Assembly: GCA_025060295.1 (NCBI GenBank)
Contig: JANXCH010000023.1
Location: 62,001-126,000 of the forward strand
DNA: 64,000 bases
Direction of reading: 5' to 3'
Origin: Dehalococcoidia bacterium
GTDB lineage: Bacteria > Chloroflexota > Dehalococcoidia > Lucifugimonadales > HRBIN23
Part shown: piece after piece, positions 1-7,525 of the stretch
Position numbering within the stretch: position 1 is the first letter of the stretch
How the letters are laid out: each line of letters begins with the position of its first letter
Position numbers and translations under genes: made by a program
The notes under the pieces: generated by a model
Told to the model about the DNA's origin: nothing
Database searches by the model: none
The model's input: only the letters and a program-made list of their open reading frames with translations

Positions 1-2
1 AC

Positions 3-1142
3 CCGAGCAAGGAACTGATGCGCACCCAGCGCACCTGGAGCCTGGCCTTGCCCAACTGGGAGCCGGGGCGTCGTCCCTGGAACCGCACGCCTCTGTTCAA
101 CTCCCATGGGCGCAACAAACTCTCCTTTACCGTGGACTTGCGCCGCCCAGAGGGGCGGGAGGTGCTCTATCGTCTGGTGGCTATTTCGGACGTGCTCATT
201 GAGAACAACGCCCCCGACACGATGGAGAAACTGGGGGTTACCTACGAGAATCTGCGCCGTTACAATCCGACGCTGATCATGGTGCGCATGCCTGCCTACG
301 GGCTTTCGGGGCGATATGCCACGTACCGGGCCTTCGGTTCCCAACTGGAGTCCGTGGTCGGGCACACCTCACTGCGGGGCTATCCCGACACTGATCCCTC
401 TTTGCGAGGGGATGTGTTTACGGCCGATGCGGTGGGGGGGATTATCGCCGCCGTTGCCACCCTGGCGGCCCTGCGCCACCGCCGGCGCACCGGTCAGGGT
501 CAGCAGATTGAGTTCCCCCAGGCCGAAGCCTTTCTCCCTTTGCTGACCCCTGCCTTCCTGGACTATATTCTCAACGGGCGTGTGCAGGGGTCGCCGGGCA
601 ATCGCCACCCCTCCTTCGTGCGGGGGTGCTACCCGTGCCTGGGCAAAGACCGTTGGCTGGTCATCTCCCTCTATACCGATGCCCAGTTCCAGGCCTTGTG
701 CCGTGTGATGGGACGCCCGGACATGGCTAACGACCCCCGGTGGGTGGATTCCCTGTCCCGCCGGAAGAACCAGGACGCTTTGGACCAGGAGATCACTCGT
801 TGGACACAAACCCAGGAGGCCTATCAGGCCTTTCGGCGTTTGCAGGAGGCGGGGGTGCCTGCGGGGGTGGTGAGCCACGAGGGGGATATCTTCTCCGACC
901 CCCACCTGGGGGTGCGCCGATACTTTGAACCCCTTACCCAGGAGGACACGGGCACCCATTACTACCCCGGCCTCTTATGGAAGGCGATGCACACCCCCAA
1001 TCGTCTGCGCTTGCCCCCTGTGCGCCTGGGGGAACACAACCGCTGGGTCTATCGGGACCTGCTGGGCTACGACGAAGAGGAGTATAAGGCCCTGGAGGCG
1101 GCGGGCCATATTGGGGAGGACTATCCCCCGAACCTGCGTTAG
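3..1142 (+). CDS. CaiB/BaiF family (class III) CoA-transferase, 5' partial
   Basis: Family III CoA-transferases move CoA between carboxylic acids, usually in catabolism of unusual acids. The frame is open to the window edge, so the true start lies upstream; the first internal ATG is at 18. The visible part is about 374 residues, close to a full family protein of about 400. Family-like segments are the LIEN stretch near residue 61, the GQGQQIEF stretch near residue 158, and a C-terminal region ending in the usual LGEHN near residue 340. The catalytic Asp region cannot be assigned with certainty. It converges on the peroxiredoxin gene, overlapping it by 4 bp. The substrate is unknown. Confidence 0.85.
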   Translation, partial: PSKELMRTQRTWSLALPNWEPGRRPWNRTPLFNSHGRNKLSFTVDLRRPEGREVLYRLVAISDVLIENNAPDTMEKLGVTYENLRRYNPTLIMVRMPAYGLSGRYATYRAFGSQLESVVGHTSLRGYPDTDPSLRGDVFTADAVGGIIAAVATLAALRHRRRTGQGQQIEFPQAEAFLPLLTPAFLDYILNGRVQGSPGNRHPSFVRGCYPCLGKDRWLVISLYTDAQFQALCRVMGRPDMANDPRWVDSLSRRKNQDALDQEITRWTQTQEAYQAFRRLQEAGVPAGVVSHEGDIFSDPHLGVRRYFEPLTQEDTGTHYYPGLLWKAMHTPNRLRLPPVRLGEHNRWVYRDLLGYDEEEYKALEAAGHIGEDYPPNLR

Positions 1143-1588
1143 ACGGCTCCGAGGGCCTGGAACACCTGCAGGAACTGGGCCACATTGCCGGGCTGGAACC
1201 AGGGAATCGCCTCAACAATGCGCCCCTCTGCATCTATGACGAACACGGCGCGCTGGGCGCGACGGCCGTCTGCGCTTACCACCCCGTAGGCGCGGGCCAC
1301 TTGCAGGTCGGGGTCGCTGGCCAGGGGGAAAGGACACCCCCCCAGGGCCTGCCCGAAGCGCTCCTGGATGGGGAGCGGGTCGGCGCTGATGGCGATGACC
1401 TCGGCCCCCGTGCCCTGGACGGTGGCGTACTCGTCCTTGAAGGAGGACACTTGCAGGCTACAGGCGGGGGTCAGCGCCTCGGCGAAGAAGAGGAGCACCA
1501 CCTTGCGCCCCCGGTAGTCTTGGAGGCGGATGGGCCCGAGGGTGCTCGGGAGGGTGAAGTCGGGGGCAGGGTCACCGACCTGGGGCAT
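1139..1588 (-). CDS. Peroxiredoxin, AhpC/TSA (Bcp-like)
   Basis: Thiol peroxidase of 149 residues. The thioredoxin-like fold starts at PQVGDPAPDF, and the peroxidatic Cys43 sits in a T-P-A-C context. The resolving Cys found five residues later in classic Bcp is absent (Ser48). The only other cysteine is Cys85, which could act as resolving residue as in some Bcp proteins. The ATG at 1588 is chosen because AAGGAG precedes it closely; the longer open frame upstream is the flavodoxin gene in another frame. It overlaps the flavodoxin gene by 17 bp and is the last gene of the sigma-factor cluster. Confidence 0.85.
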   Translation of the reverse strand: MPQVGDPAPDFTLPSTLGPIRLQDYRGRKVVLLFFAEALTPACSLQVSSFKDEYATVQGTGAEVIAISADPLPIQERFGQALGGCPFPLASDPDLQVARAYGVVSADGRRAQRAVFVIDAEGRIVEAIPWFQPGNVAQFLQVFQALGAV

Positions 1589-2108
1589 GGGTCTCTCCTT
1601 GCGGGTTGTGCAAGCGGAGGGCGATGGTGGCCAGGCGCTGGCCGAGGCGACGGGCCTGGGCCAGGTCCTCCTCGGTGGCGTAACCGGCGGCGGTGGCACC
1701 GTAGTAGGAGCCCGAGCGCTCCATCTCTTTCGTCCAAGGCAGGCCCACCACCAACATCCCGCACGCCAGCATCCAGTGGAGTAAGGCCAGCAGGGTGAAC
1801 TCCAGGCCGCTGTGGCGTCCCCGTCCCGCCACGAAGGCGGCGCCAGGTTTGCCCGCCAGGGAACCCTCCTCCCACAGATCGCCCTGCTCGTCCAGCCAGG
1901 CCTTTAGGCGTGCGGGGATACCGCTCCAGTTGGGACACCCCAGGGCGAGGGCATCGCAAGTCAGGAGGTCGCTCCGTTGAGCCTGAGCGACAGGGCGCAG
2001 GAGAGGCATCGCGCCGGGGACGGTGTGGACGCCTTGGGCAACGGCTTGAGCCAGGCGCACCACCTGGGTGCTGTGGCCGTCGTAAAGTATCAGGACAGTG
2101 ATAGGCAT
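1572..2108 (-). CDS. Flavodoxin family protein (WrbA/NAD(P)H-quinone reductase-like)
   Basis: A 178-residue flavodoxin-fold protein. The N-terminus (ITVLILYDGHSTQVVRLAQAV) forms the FMN phosphate loop, although the usual S/T-x-T-G-x-T signature is degenerate (YDGHSTQ). The segment ALALGCPNWSGIPARLKAWLD resembles the second FMN contact loop of WrbA-like proteins, and G-S-Y-Y-G follows near residue 132. It probably carries electrons or reduces quinones in the cytoplasm. It starts 6 nt after the small zinc-ribbon gene and overlaps the peroxiredoxin gene, so translational coupling is likely. The assignment to WrbA specifically is weak. Confidence 0.75.
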   Translation of the reverse strand: MPITVLILYDGHSTQVVRLAQAVAQGVHTVPGAMPLLRPVAQAQRSDLLTCDALALGCPNWSGIPARLKAWLDEQGDLWEEGSLAGKPGAAFVAGRGRHSGLEFTLLALLHWMLACGMLVVGLPWTKEMERSGSYYGATAAGYATEEDLAQARRLGQRLATIALRLHNPQGETHAPGR

Positions 2109-2113
2109 AGGCG

Positions 2114-2248
2114 CTAAGGGTCGGAGCAGTCCCGGTAGGCCCCGCAGCGGGGGCAGACCAGTTTACAGTGCAGGGCGAGGGTGGGTGCCCCACAACGGTC
2201 GCAGGGGGGCGGCGCTAGACGCACTGGTGGTGCCTGGATGACCATCAT
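2114..2248 (-). CDS. Small zinc-ribbon protein
   Basis: A 44-residue protein with six cysteines: C16 and C19 (CDRC), C28, C32 and C35 (CPRC) and C41. The two CxxC knuckles indicate a rubredoxin-like or zinc-ribbon fold; the function is unknown. The ATG at 2248 (or the adjacent ATG at 2245) is chosen because GGGGGT precedes it and upstream codons show no protein-like pattern. It lies 6 nt before the flavodoxin gene. A rubredoxin-like electron carrier to the flavodoxin would fit the context but is only inferred. Confidence 0.6.
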   Translation of the reverse strand: MMVIQAPPVRLAPPPCDRCGAPTLALHCKLVCPRCGAYRDCSDP

Positions 2249-2271
2249 ACCCCCAGTATACTGCGCCCAGG

Positions 2272-2940
2272 TTAGTAAGTATACCCTGGTTCGGGTGTAG
2301 AGGTCGGCGTCGGGGTGGGGCGGGCACCCAGGGGTTGGCCGGCTGGCGACAGGACGAACCACACGTCCCCAACCCCCTGTCCCCGCGCCTCGCCGGGGGC
2401 GGTGTCAGCGGCGTAGTAGTAGAGGGGCCAGCCATGGTAGGTAACCTGAAGGGTGCCTTCCGGACGACGGGTGGTGCCCAAAAGGGCCGGGTTCAGGCCC
2501 TCACCTGCAACAGGGGGAGCCGTCGTGAGCAGAGGGGGCCACGCTCGGGCACAGGCGTCTACACAGGTGGAGGTGTTGGGCCGATCGTTGGTGAACAGGT
2601 ACAGAGTGCGTCCTTGGGCGTCGGTGAGAATGCGCCCCAGTTGGGGGTGCAGGGAGGTTCGCACAACTGTCCCCGCAGGGGTGGGTGAAGGAGGTGGAGG
2701 TGGGGGCGGGGTCGGTGTGGCAGTGGGGGTGGGAGTGGGTGTCGGGAGCGGAGCAGGCGTGGGGCTAGGAGTAGGTGTAGGGGTAGGTGTTGGAGGTGGT
2801 GGGGCTGGTGGAGGCGTGGGCGGGGGGAGTGTGGGTTGGGCAGCAGGGGCCGGAGGAGATGTCGGGGTGGGGGACAGACCCCGACAAGCCACAAGGAGAA
2901 GGAGCACTACCAGGAGAAGCCCCAGGAAACGCAGGAACAC
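2272..2940 (-). CDS. Lipoprotein with secreted-repeat (COG4315-type) domain
   Basis: A 222-residue exported lipoprotein. A hydrophobic signal peptide ends in a lipobox, LLLVAC, with lipidated Cys19. A Pro/Thr-rich linker of about 70 residues follows. The globular part holds two repeats of the family of unknown function seen in COG4315 lipoproteins: GRILTDAQGRTLYLFTND with CVDAC and WPPL near residues 100-137, and a second, weaker copy (VTYHGWPLYYYAAD) near 165-178. The C-terminus is again Pro/Thr-rich. It lies directly downstream of the sigma/anti-sigma pair, a position typical of a target regulated by that pair. Confidence 0.8.
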   Translation of the reverse strand: MFLRFLGLLLVVLLLLVACRGLSPTPTSPPAPAAQPTLPPPTPPPAPPPPTPTPTPTPSPTPAPLPTPTPTPTATPTPPPPPPPSPTPAGTVVRTSLHPQLGRILTDAQGRTLYLFTNDRPNTSTCVDACARAWPPLLTTAPPVAGEGLNPALLGTTRRPEGTLQVTYHGWPLYYYAADTAPGEARGQGVGDVWFVLSPAGQPLGARPTPTPTSTPEPGYTY

Positions 2941-2976
2941 CTTTTCCCCTTTTGCTTTAATTTTACTGGAGCGAAT

Positions 2977-3010
2977 GCACCGGGGAGAGGGGCGATTGGG
3001 CTACCGGTGC
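2977..3010 (-). repeat. Intercistronic inverted repeat between anti-sigma and lipoprotein genes
   Basis: A 7-bp perfect inverted repeat (GCACCGG at 2977-2983, CCGGTGC at 3004-3010) with a 20-nt spacer lies in the 76-bp gap. It could be an mRNA stem-loop or an operator for separate lipoprotein expression. There is no T-run directly after it on the minus strand, so a terminator is unlikely. Confidence 0.35.
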
Positions 3011-3016
3011 GGGAGG

Positions 3017-3910
3017 CTAGCGACGCAAGAGTTCAGCAGCCAGCACCAGAGGGCCGCTGGGGGAAACGCTCCCTTGCACCGGCTCAATGGTCACCCGCAG
3101 ACCGTCAAAGGTGGTCAGAGGTTCCCGCGGACGCACTAGCAACTGGGCCCACCCCGATTCGTCCACGGTAAAGGTACCTCCATCTATGCGCATATCCCCT
3201 CGGGTGAGCCACACCTGGTAGACCTGAGCGGGCGGTAGGGGATCCAGACCGATGACCACCAGGATGGCTACCCCCCACTCGGGAGGAGCCATGAGCATCC
3301 CGTAAGCGGTGGGGGCGGAGGAGGTGCCCCGCACCCACACCACCCGCATGTCCGGGGCTGCACTCCAGTAGGCCAACTGGCGTAGGTCGTGTAAGGAGCG
3401 GGAGAGAGACTCGGTGCGGTAGTCCTCTTTTGCCTGCATGGCCATCAGCACGGAAGCCAGGTGCCCTAGGCGGTCATCCTGACGAGCCTCTGTGGTGTGG
3501 AGGGCCTGAAGGAGCCTTTCTACCTGGGCCTGCTGACGGGCCAGGGCGCGCTCCAGGTGCATGTGGCGGACGAGGCTCCATGCCCACGCTCCGACCAAGA
3601 CCGCCACGGCGACAGCGATGGCCCCCACAAGAACCCATCCCATGTGTCCGTCCAAAGACAGCACCTGTCTTTCCGCGCGTGGGACGGGCGTCCCCAGGAC
3701 ACGCTCCAACACCCTGCCCTTGAGGTCAGCGGGAAGGGGGTGATGCCCGGCCGTTGTGGAGAGCCAGGCGGCCCCCTCCAAAAAGGGTTGGGCCTGGTAG
3801 GCGCACCGGGCGCAACGCTGCAGGTGGGAGTCCACAGCACGCCACATGTTCGGCTCCAGAGCCGATACTGCATAGGCGGGGAGAAGGTCTTGTACCTGAT
3901 GACAGTTCAT
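3017..3910 (-). CDS. Anti-sigma factor, zinc-finger plus RskA-type C-terminal domain
   Basis: A 297-residue membrane anti-sigma factor. The N-terminus carries the ZAS motif (H29, C33, C36; HLQRCARC), which binds zinc and holds the partner sigma factor. One transmembrane segment spans about residues 91-114. A charged, probably coiled-coil region (118-165) follows, then an extracytoplasmic RskA-like domain from about 180 (VYQVWLTRGD, G-x-F). Its ATG overlaps the sigma gene stop as ATGA, so the two are translationally coupled. ZAS proteins are known to release sigma on thiol oxidation or regulated proteolysis; RseP at 10.4-11.5 kb could provide site-2 cleavage, by inference. Confidence 0.88.
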   Translation of the reverse strand: MNCHQVQDLLPAYAVSALEPNMWRAVDSHLQRCARCAYQAQPFLEGAAWLSTTAGHHPLPADLKGRVLERVLGTPVPRAERQVLSLDGHMGWVLVGAIAVAVAVLVGAWAWSLVRHMHLERALARQQAQVERLLQALHTTEARQDDRLGHLASVLMAMQAKEDYRTESLSRSLHDLRQLAYWSAAPDMRVVWVRGTSSAPTAYGMLMAPPEWGVAILVVIGLDPLPPAQVYQVWLTRGDMRIDGGTFTVDESGWAQLLVRPREPLTTFDGLRVTIEPVQGSVSPSGPLVLAAELLRR

Positions 3911-4485
3911 GCTTCCATTCCCATTCCGGGGCCCAGAAGGGAGCGAAGTTTCAGAAGCCCCAACCGGATGCGGGTTTTGACCGTGCCCAAAGGAATACCC
4001 AGGCGTTGAGCGACCTCTTTCTGGGTGTAGCCATGAAAGTAAGTGAGCAGGAGAACCTCACGCTGGGAGGGGTCGAGGAGTTCCAAAGCCTTCAACAGGC
4101 GAGCCCCACGCTCACGGGCGATGGCTTCGTCCACGGGATCGTCCGGGGGCTGGTGGGGGATGGAGCGTGCGGGAAGGGGGGTGTCAGAGTCTATGGTTCC
4201 CTCCCGTCGGCGCTTCCGCAGGAGGTCTATTGCCCGATGGTGGGCGATGCTCAGCAGCCACAGACGGGGGCTTCCTCGGGCCTCGCTGTAGGTATGGGCC
4301 TTCTGCCACACGGCGAGGAACACCTCTTGCACCACCTCCTCGGCCGCCCCCGTGTCTTGCAGCACGCCGTAAGCCACATTGAACACGGCCCGGGCGTAGC
4401 GGTCGTAAAGGGTCTCCAACCCCTCCTCACGACCCGCGGCGACCAGAGCGAGGAGGTCCAGGTCGCCCAACTCCCGGTATGCCAC
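3907..4485 (-). CDS. ECF RNA polymerase sigma factor (SigK-like)
   Basis: A 192-residue sigma-70 family ECF factor. Region 2 covers about residues 25-92 (LYDRYARAVFNVAYGVLQDT, then AAEEVVQEVFLAVW). Region 4 covers about 130-185, with the helix-turn-helix YTQKEVAQRLGIPLGTVKTR. Regions 2 and 4 are joined by a short proline-rich linker and region 3 is missing, as expected. The start is GTG at 4485, preceded by an AGGA-type site. It heads the sigma/anti-sigma/lipoprotein/redox gene cluster and probably activates its own promoter, although I could not define that promoter. Confidence 0.92.
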   Translation of the reverse strand: MAYRELGDLDLLALVAAGREEGLETLYDRYARAVFNVAYGVLQDTGAAEEVVQEVFLAVWQKAHTYSEARGSPRLWLLSIAHHRAIDLLRKRRREGTIDSDTPLPARSIPHQPPDDPVDEAIARERGARLLKALELLDPSQREVLLLTYFHGYTQKEVAQRLGIPLGTVKTRIRLGLLKLRSLLGPGMGMEA

Positions 4486-4622
4486 GCCACCATCCTGGGG
4501 CGGCGCACCATGCCAAGATATATTACGAAAAGCGTTGCCCTGCGGATCTGCGGCCGTCCCCTGCGGGTATTCTACTTCCTCTCAAGGGCGGGGGCAAGCG
4601 GGGGTATGGGGCTCCCCAGGCC

Positions 4623-4651
4623 TTGCACACGGGGGCGCAAGGCGCTACCAT
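4623..4651 (+). promoter_or_regulatory. Candidate promoter of tRNA-Gln
   Basis: TTGCAC at 4623-4628 and TACCAT at 4646-4651 are separated by 17 nt and lie 12 nt before the tRNA. The spacing is ideal but the -10 box is imperfect. Confidence 0.45.
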
Positions 4652-4663
4652 AGTATACAGCGC

Positions 4664-4737
4664 TGGGGGATCGTCTAGCGGTAGGACGGCAGACTCTGGA
4701 TCTGCTAGCCCTGGTTCGAATCCAGGTCCCCCAGCCA
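4664..4737 (+). tRNA. tRNA-Gln (anticodon CTG)
   Basis: Full cloverleaf. The acceptor TGGGGGA pairs with TCCCCCA, followed by discriminator G and an encoded CCA. The anticodon stem GCAGA/TCTGC encloses loop CTCTGGA, giving anticodon CTG, which reads CAG. The T-arm contains GGTTCGAATCC. It stands between the divergent sigma-factor gene and the end of the cyclase gene. Confidence 0.95.
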
Positions 4738-4740
4738 TTT

Positions 4741-5688
4741 TTATTTGATGGCGATGGCGTTGGCCGGCGAGCCGACGCCCCCTGGCAGGTGCAAGGGCAC
4801 CGCCACCACCAGAAAGGCGTAGACCCCATCCCGGGCGCAGTCCTCCGCCAGGGCATCCAGGTCCCAGAACTCCCCCAGGGGCATCCCCAGCAGGGGGATG
4901 AGGCGTCGGTGCAGAAAGCCCACCTCCCGGCGCACAGGCAGGCTTTCTACGGCCACATTATCCGCCGCCACCAGCGCAATACGGTGGTCCCACAGCCAGG
5001 CAGCCATCTCCAGGCTGGCATCCAGGCCGGGCGTGGCCAGGGTGTTGTCCAACATATTCCCTATGGTGGCGCGTTCCCCTTCGGCCAGGGAGAGATACCA
5101 GCCCAGCCATCCCGTCCGCACCAGCAGGATGTCGCCCTCCTCCAGGGCGACGGATTGGGCACGGGCGGTGGCCTCCAGGTGCTGGGGGAAGATGGGGAAG
5201 GTCTGGCGGGGGTCCAGGGGACGGCCCTGCTGGGCCATCCAGCGGGCCACATCCAGGAGCACCCCCCGTCCCACGATGCCGTGGCGTGCCCAATGTTCTA
5301 TCCCCAACGCCCCGCGGGCGATGTCCTCATCCTGGCGGCCGCCGTAGAAGCCGAACTCCCGGTAACGGATGTGACGCAGGCCATCTATCTGGGTGGAGAA
5401 CTGGGGGTAGAAGTTGTCCAAGACCTCGTCGCGGGCGTTGCGGTCGGGGGAGAAAAGCGTGTGGCGGTAGCGCTGCCGCCCCGGCACAAGGGGGGGATGG
5501 GGCTGGTTGAGGGGAAGGGATAAGTTGAACACCTGTCCCCGGCGGACCAGGCCGACGGCGCGCCGCACCCGCTCGGGCGTAAGGAAGTTGATGGTGCCCA
5601 GTTGGTCATCGGGGCCGAACACGCCCCAGCAGTGGCGGTCGCCTGTGGCGGGGATGACGGGCAGCTCAGCATAGCGGGGAAGGGGCAT
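4741..5688 (-). CDS. Cyclase family protein (kynurenine formamidase-like)
   Basis: A 315-residue member of the metal-dependent cyclase superfamily, which includes kynurenine formamidases and amide hydrolases. The metal-site region near residues 100-107 reads STQIDGLRH, where classic members have HxGTHxD; the Q-x-D-G-x-x-H form is known in long bacterial cyclases. Other family marks are the N-terminal LGTINFLTPE and VGLVRRGQ and the C-terminal VAVPLHLPGGVGSPANAIAI. ATG at 5688 is used because GGAGG lies 5 nt before it; the GTG six bases further upstream would be inside that site. The 5' end overlaps the tail of the pseudogene frame. The substrate is unknown. Confidence 0.85.
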   Translation of the reverse strand: MPLPRYAELPVIPATGDRHCWGVFGPDDQLGTINFLTPERVRRAVGLVRRGQVFNLSLPLNQPHPPLVPGRQRYRHTLFSPDRNARDEVLDNFYPQFSTQIDGLRHIRYREFGFYGGRQDEDIARGALGIEHWARHGIVGRGVLLDVARWMAQQGRPLDPRQTFPIFPQHLEATARAQSVALEEGDILLVRTGWLGWYLSLAEGERATIGNMLDNTLATPGLDASLEMAAWLWDHRIALVAADNVAVESLPVRREVGFLHRRLIPLLGMPLGEFWDLDALAEDCARDGVYAFLVVAVPLHLPGGVGSPANAIAIK

Positions 5689-6182
5689 ACACACCTCCAG
5701 CGGCGGCCCAGGGGATAGGATAACGGACTCTGAAAGGCGGGGGAAGCGGTTCTCTACACAGGGGGTTAGGGAGGCATCCTGCTGAGGGCGATACGCCCCA
5801 GGGGGTTGATGACATCCCAGGCAGTGCCTCCATCAGCAGGCAGGGAACGGGCACCAGCCGGCGCGACACAGGGTCTATCCGTAGCCCCCGTTCCTCCAAG
5901 GTAATGGCTCCCAGCAGAGCATCCACGCCCTTATCCCCAAAGACCACGGGGGTTACCCCTTCCCGCCTCTCCACGCGCCCCCGAGACCACCCGATGTCCC
6001 TTTTCACCTGGCGTCCATCGGCCAGAAGGAAGAGGCCTTGTGTGTGGCGACGGACGCCTAGGTGCTCCAGGGCGGGGCAGGGCACCAGGGTGTGGCTAGC
6101 GGGTGTCCGCTAGGGGCAAATGGGGCAAGATGCGTGCACCCGACGGGTCACCCACCTCTAGGGTTACCCGGAAAGGCCCCAT
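5666..6182 (-). pseudogene. Retropepsin-like (clan AA) aspartic protease, frameshifted at the catalytic motif
   Basis: Two frames together make one small aspartic-protease-like protein. Frame 1 starts at ATG 6182 after GGAGG and reads MGPFRVTLEVGDPSGARILP, then PLADT, stopping at a TAG at 6096-6098. Frame 2 resumes as ASHTLVPCPALEHLGV, then LADG, TPVVFGDKG, ALLGAITLE and LVPVP near 5845. Family members read D-T-G-A-S at this join; here two bases appear lost inside the catalytic DTG codons. The conserved part ends near 5831 and the frame then runs on to 5666. A sequencing error is possible; alternatively the gene is dead. Confidence 0.65.
6096..6113. repeat. Perfect hairpin at the frameshift site
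   Basis: CTAGCGG (6096-6102) and CCGCTAG (6107-6113) form a 7-bp perfect inverted repeat with a 4-nt loop. It coincides with the broken DTG catalytic codons of the aspartic protease pseudogene. Confidence 0.6.
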
Positions 6183-6342
6183 TCCACCTATCCTCCAGGT
6201 CAGCCCAATTTTTGTCGGGCACCATTGGCCCAAAAGGGTGTCACTTCTGTGCCTGGATGGGGGGCCGGGCGGTTACCCGCGTGATGATCAAGTTGTCCTT
6301 TGGAGGCGCAGGCTCCCGTAGCGCCATCGGCCCCTGTGCAGT

Positions 6343-7515
6343 CTACCCCCTGGGCAGGCCCAGTCCCCGCAGGGCGATGATGTTGCGCTGAACCTCGTTA
6401 GTGCCCCCGGCGATGCTAACCGAGAAGCCGGCCAACCACGCCCTCTGCACCCGCCCTGCCAAGGGTGCCCACTTGCTCTGGGTGGTCAACTGCCCGTATA
6501 GGCCCAGCACCTCCATCGCCGTTTGGAGCATGCGTTGGTTCCATTCCGCCCCGAACACCTTGATGATGGACGCCTCTTTATTGGGAACGATCCCCCTGCT
6601 CTGCACCCAGGCGGTATAGTAGGCGAGCCACCGCCCGACCTGATACTCCACCTCTATCTCAGCCAGGCGGTTGCGGATACGGGGGTCGCTGGTGAGGGGC
6701 TTACCGTTGACCTTCTGCTCGCGAGCGAAGGCCAACACCTGCTCCCACAGGGGGCGATACTGGGCGATGCGCTCTATCCCCGAACGTTCAAAGTCCAGGT
6801 TGCTGGCCACCACATACCAGCCCCGGTCCTTCTCCCCCACCATGGCCGTTTTGGGCACCCGCACATTGTCAAAAAACACCTGGTTGAAGGAGTGGACGCC
6901 GGCCATGTTGATGATGGGGCGCACCGTCACACCAGGCGTCTTCATGTCCACGATGAAGACGCTGATGCCCCGATGCTTGGGGGCGTCGGGATTGGTGCGG
7001 GTGGCCAGCCAAATGTAATCCTGCAGGTGGGCGTAGGAGGTCCAGATTTTAGAGCCGTTGATGATGTAATCGTCGCCATCTTGCACGGCGCGGGTCTGCA
7101 CAGAGGCCAGGTCAGATCCCGAGCTGGGCTCGCTGTAGCCGATGCAGAAGCCACACTCCCCCCGCACGATGCGGGGCAGGAAGAACCGCTTCTGCTCCTC
7201 GGTGCCGAACATCATGATGCTCGGCCCCATCTGGCGGTCGGCGAAGTGGTGGTAAGCGATGGGTGCGGCTGCCAAAAGCATCTCCTCAAGGTAGATGGTG
7301 CGCTCAATGTAGCCCAAAGCCTGGCCCCCGTACTCTTTGGGCCAGGCCAGGCCGATCCACCCCTTCTGCCCCAGTTTGCGGGAGAACTCTCGGGAGAAGC
7401 CCTCCCCGCCTGCGGCCACATACTGCTGGCGCATCTCGGGGGTCAGTTCCTGGGCAAGCCAGGAGCGAATTTCTTGCCGAAAAGCCTCCTGCTGGGGGGT
7501 GAAGCGGAAGTCCAT
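6343..7515 (-). CDS. Acyl-CoA dehydrogenase
   Basis: A 390-residue FAD-dependent acyl-CoA dehydrogenase, which oxidises an acyl-CoA to the 2,3-enoyl-CoA. The helical N-terminal domain runs from the start to about 120. The middle beta domain holds the flavin/substrate motifs CGFCIGYSEPSSGSDLAS and IINGSKIWTSYA. The C-terminal domain ends with GGTNEVQRNIIA. ATG at 7515 is chosen because AAGGAGG lies just before it; the upstream GTG is within that site. It follows the phosphotriesterase-like gene by 10 bp, so they are probably co-transcribed. Substrate chain length cannot be told. Confidence 0.92.
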   Translation of the reverse strand: MDFRFTPQQEAFRQEIRSWLAQELTPEMRQQYVAAGGEGFSREFSRKLGQKGWIGLAWPKEYGGQALGYIERTIYLEEMLLAAAPIAYHHFADRQMGPSIMMFGTEEQKRFFLPRIVRGECGFCIGYSEPSSGSDLASVQTRAVQDGDDYIINGSKIWTSYAHLQDYIWLATRTNPDAPKHRGISVFIVDMKTPGVTVRPIINMAGVHSFNQVFFDNVRVPKTAMVGEKDRGWYVVASNLDFERSGIERIAQYRPLWEQVLAFAREQKVNGKPLTSDPRIRNRLAEIEVEYQVGRWLAYYTAWVQSRGIVPNKEASIIKVFGAEWNQRMLQTAMEVLGLYGQLTTQSKWAPLAGRVQRAWLAGFSVSIAGGTNEVQRNIIALRGLGLPRG

Positions 7516-7525
7516 GGGCACCTCC

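Noticed and set aside
2560-2880. Apparent G/T-rich tandem repeat
   Set aside because: It codes for the Pro/Thr linker of the lipoprotein and has no regular repeat unit; not an independent element.
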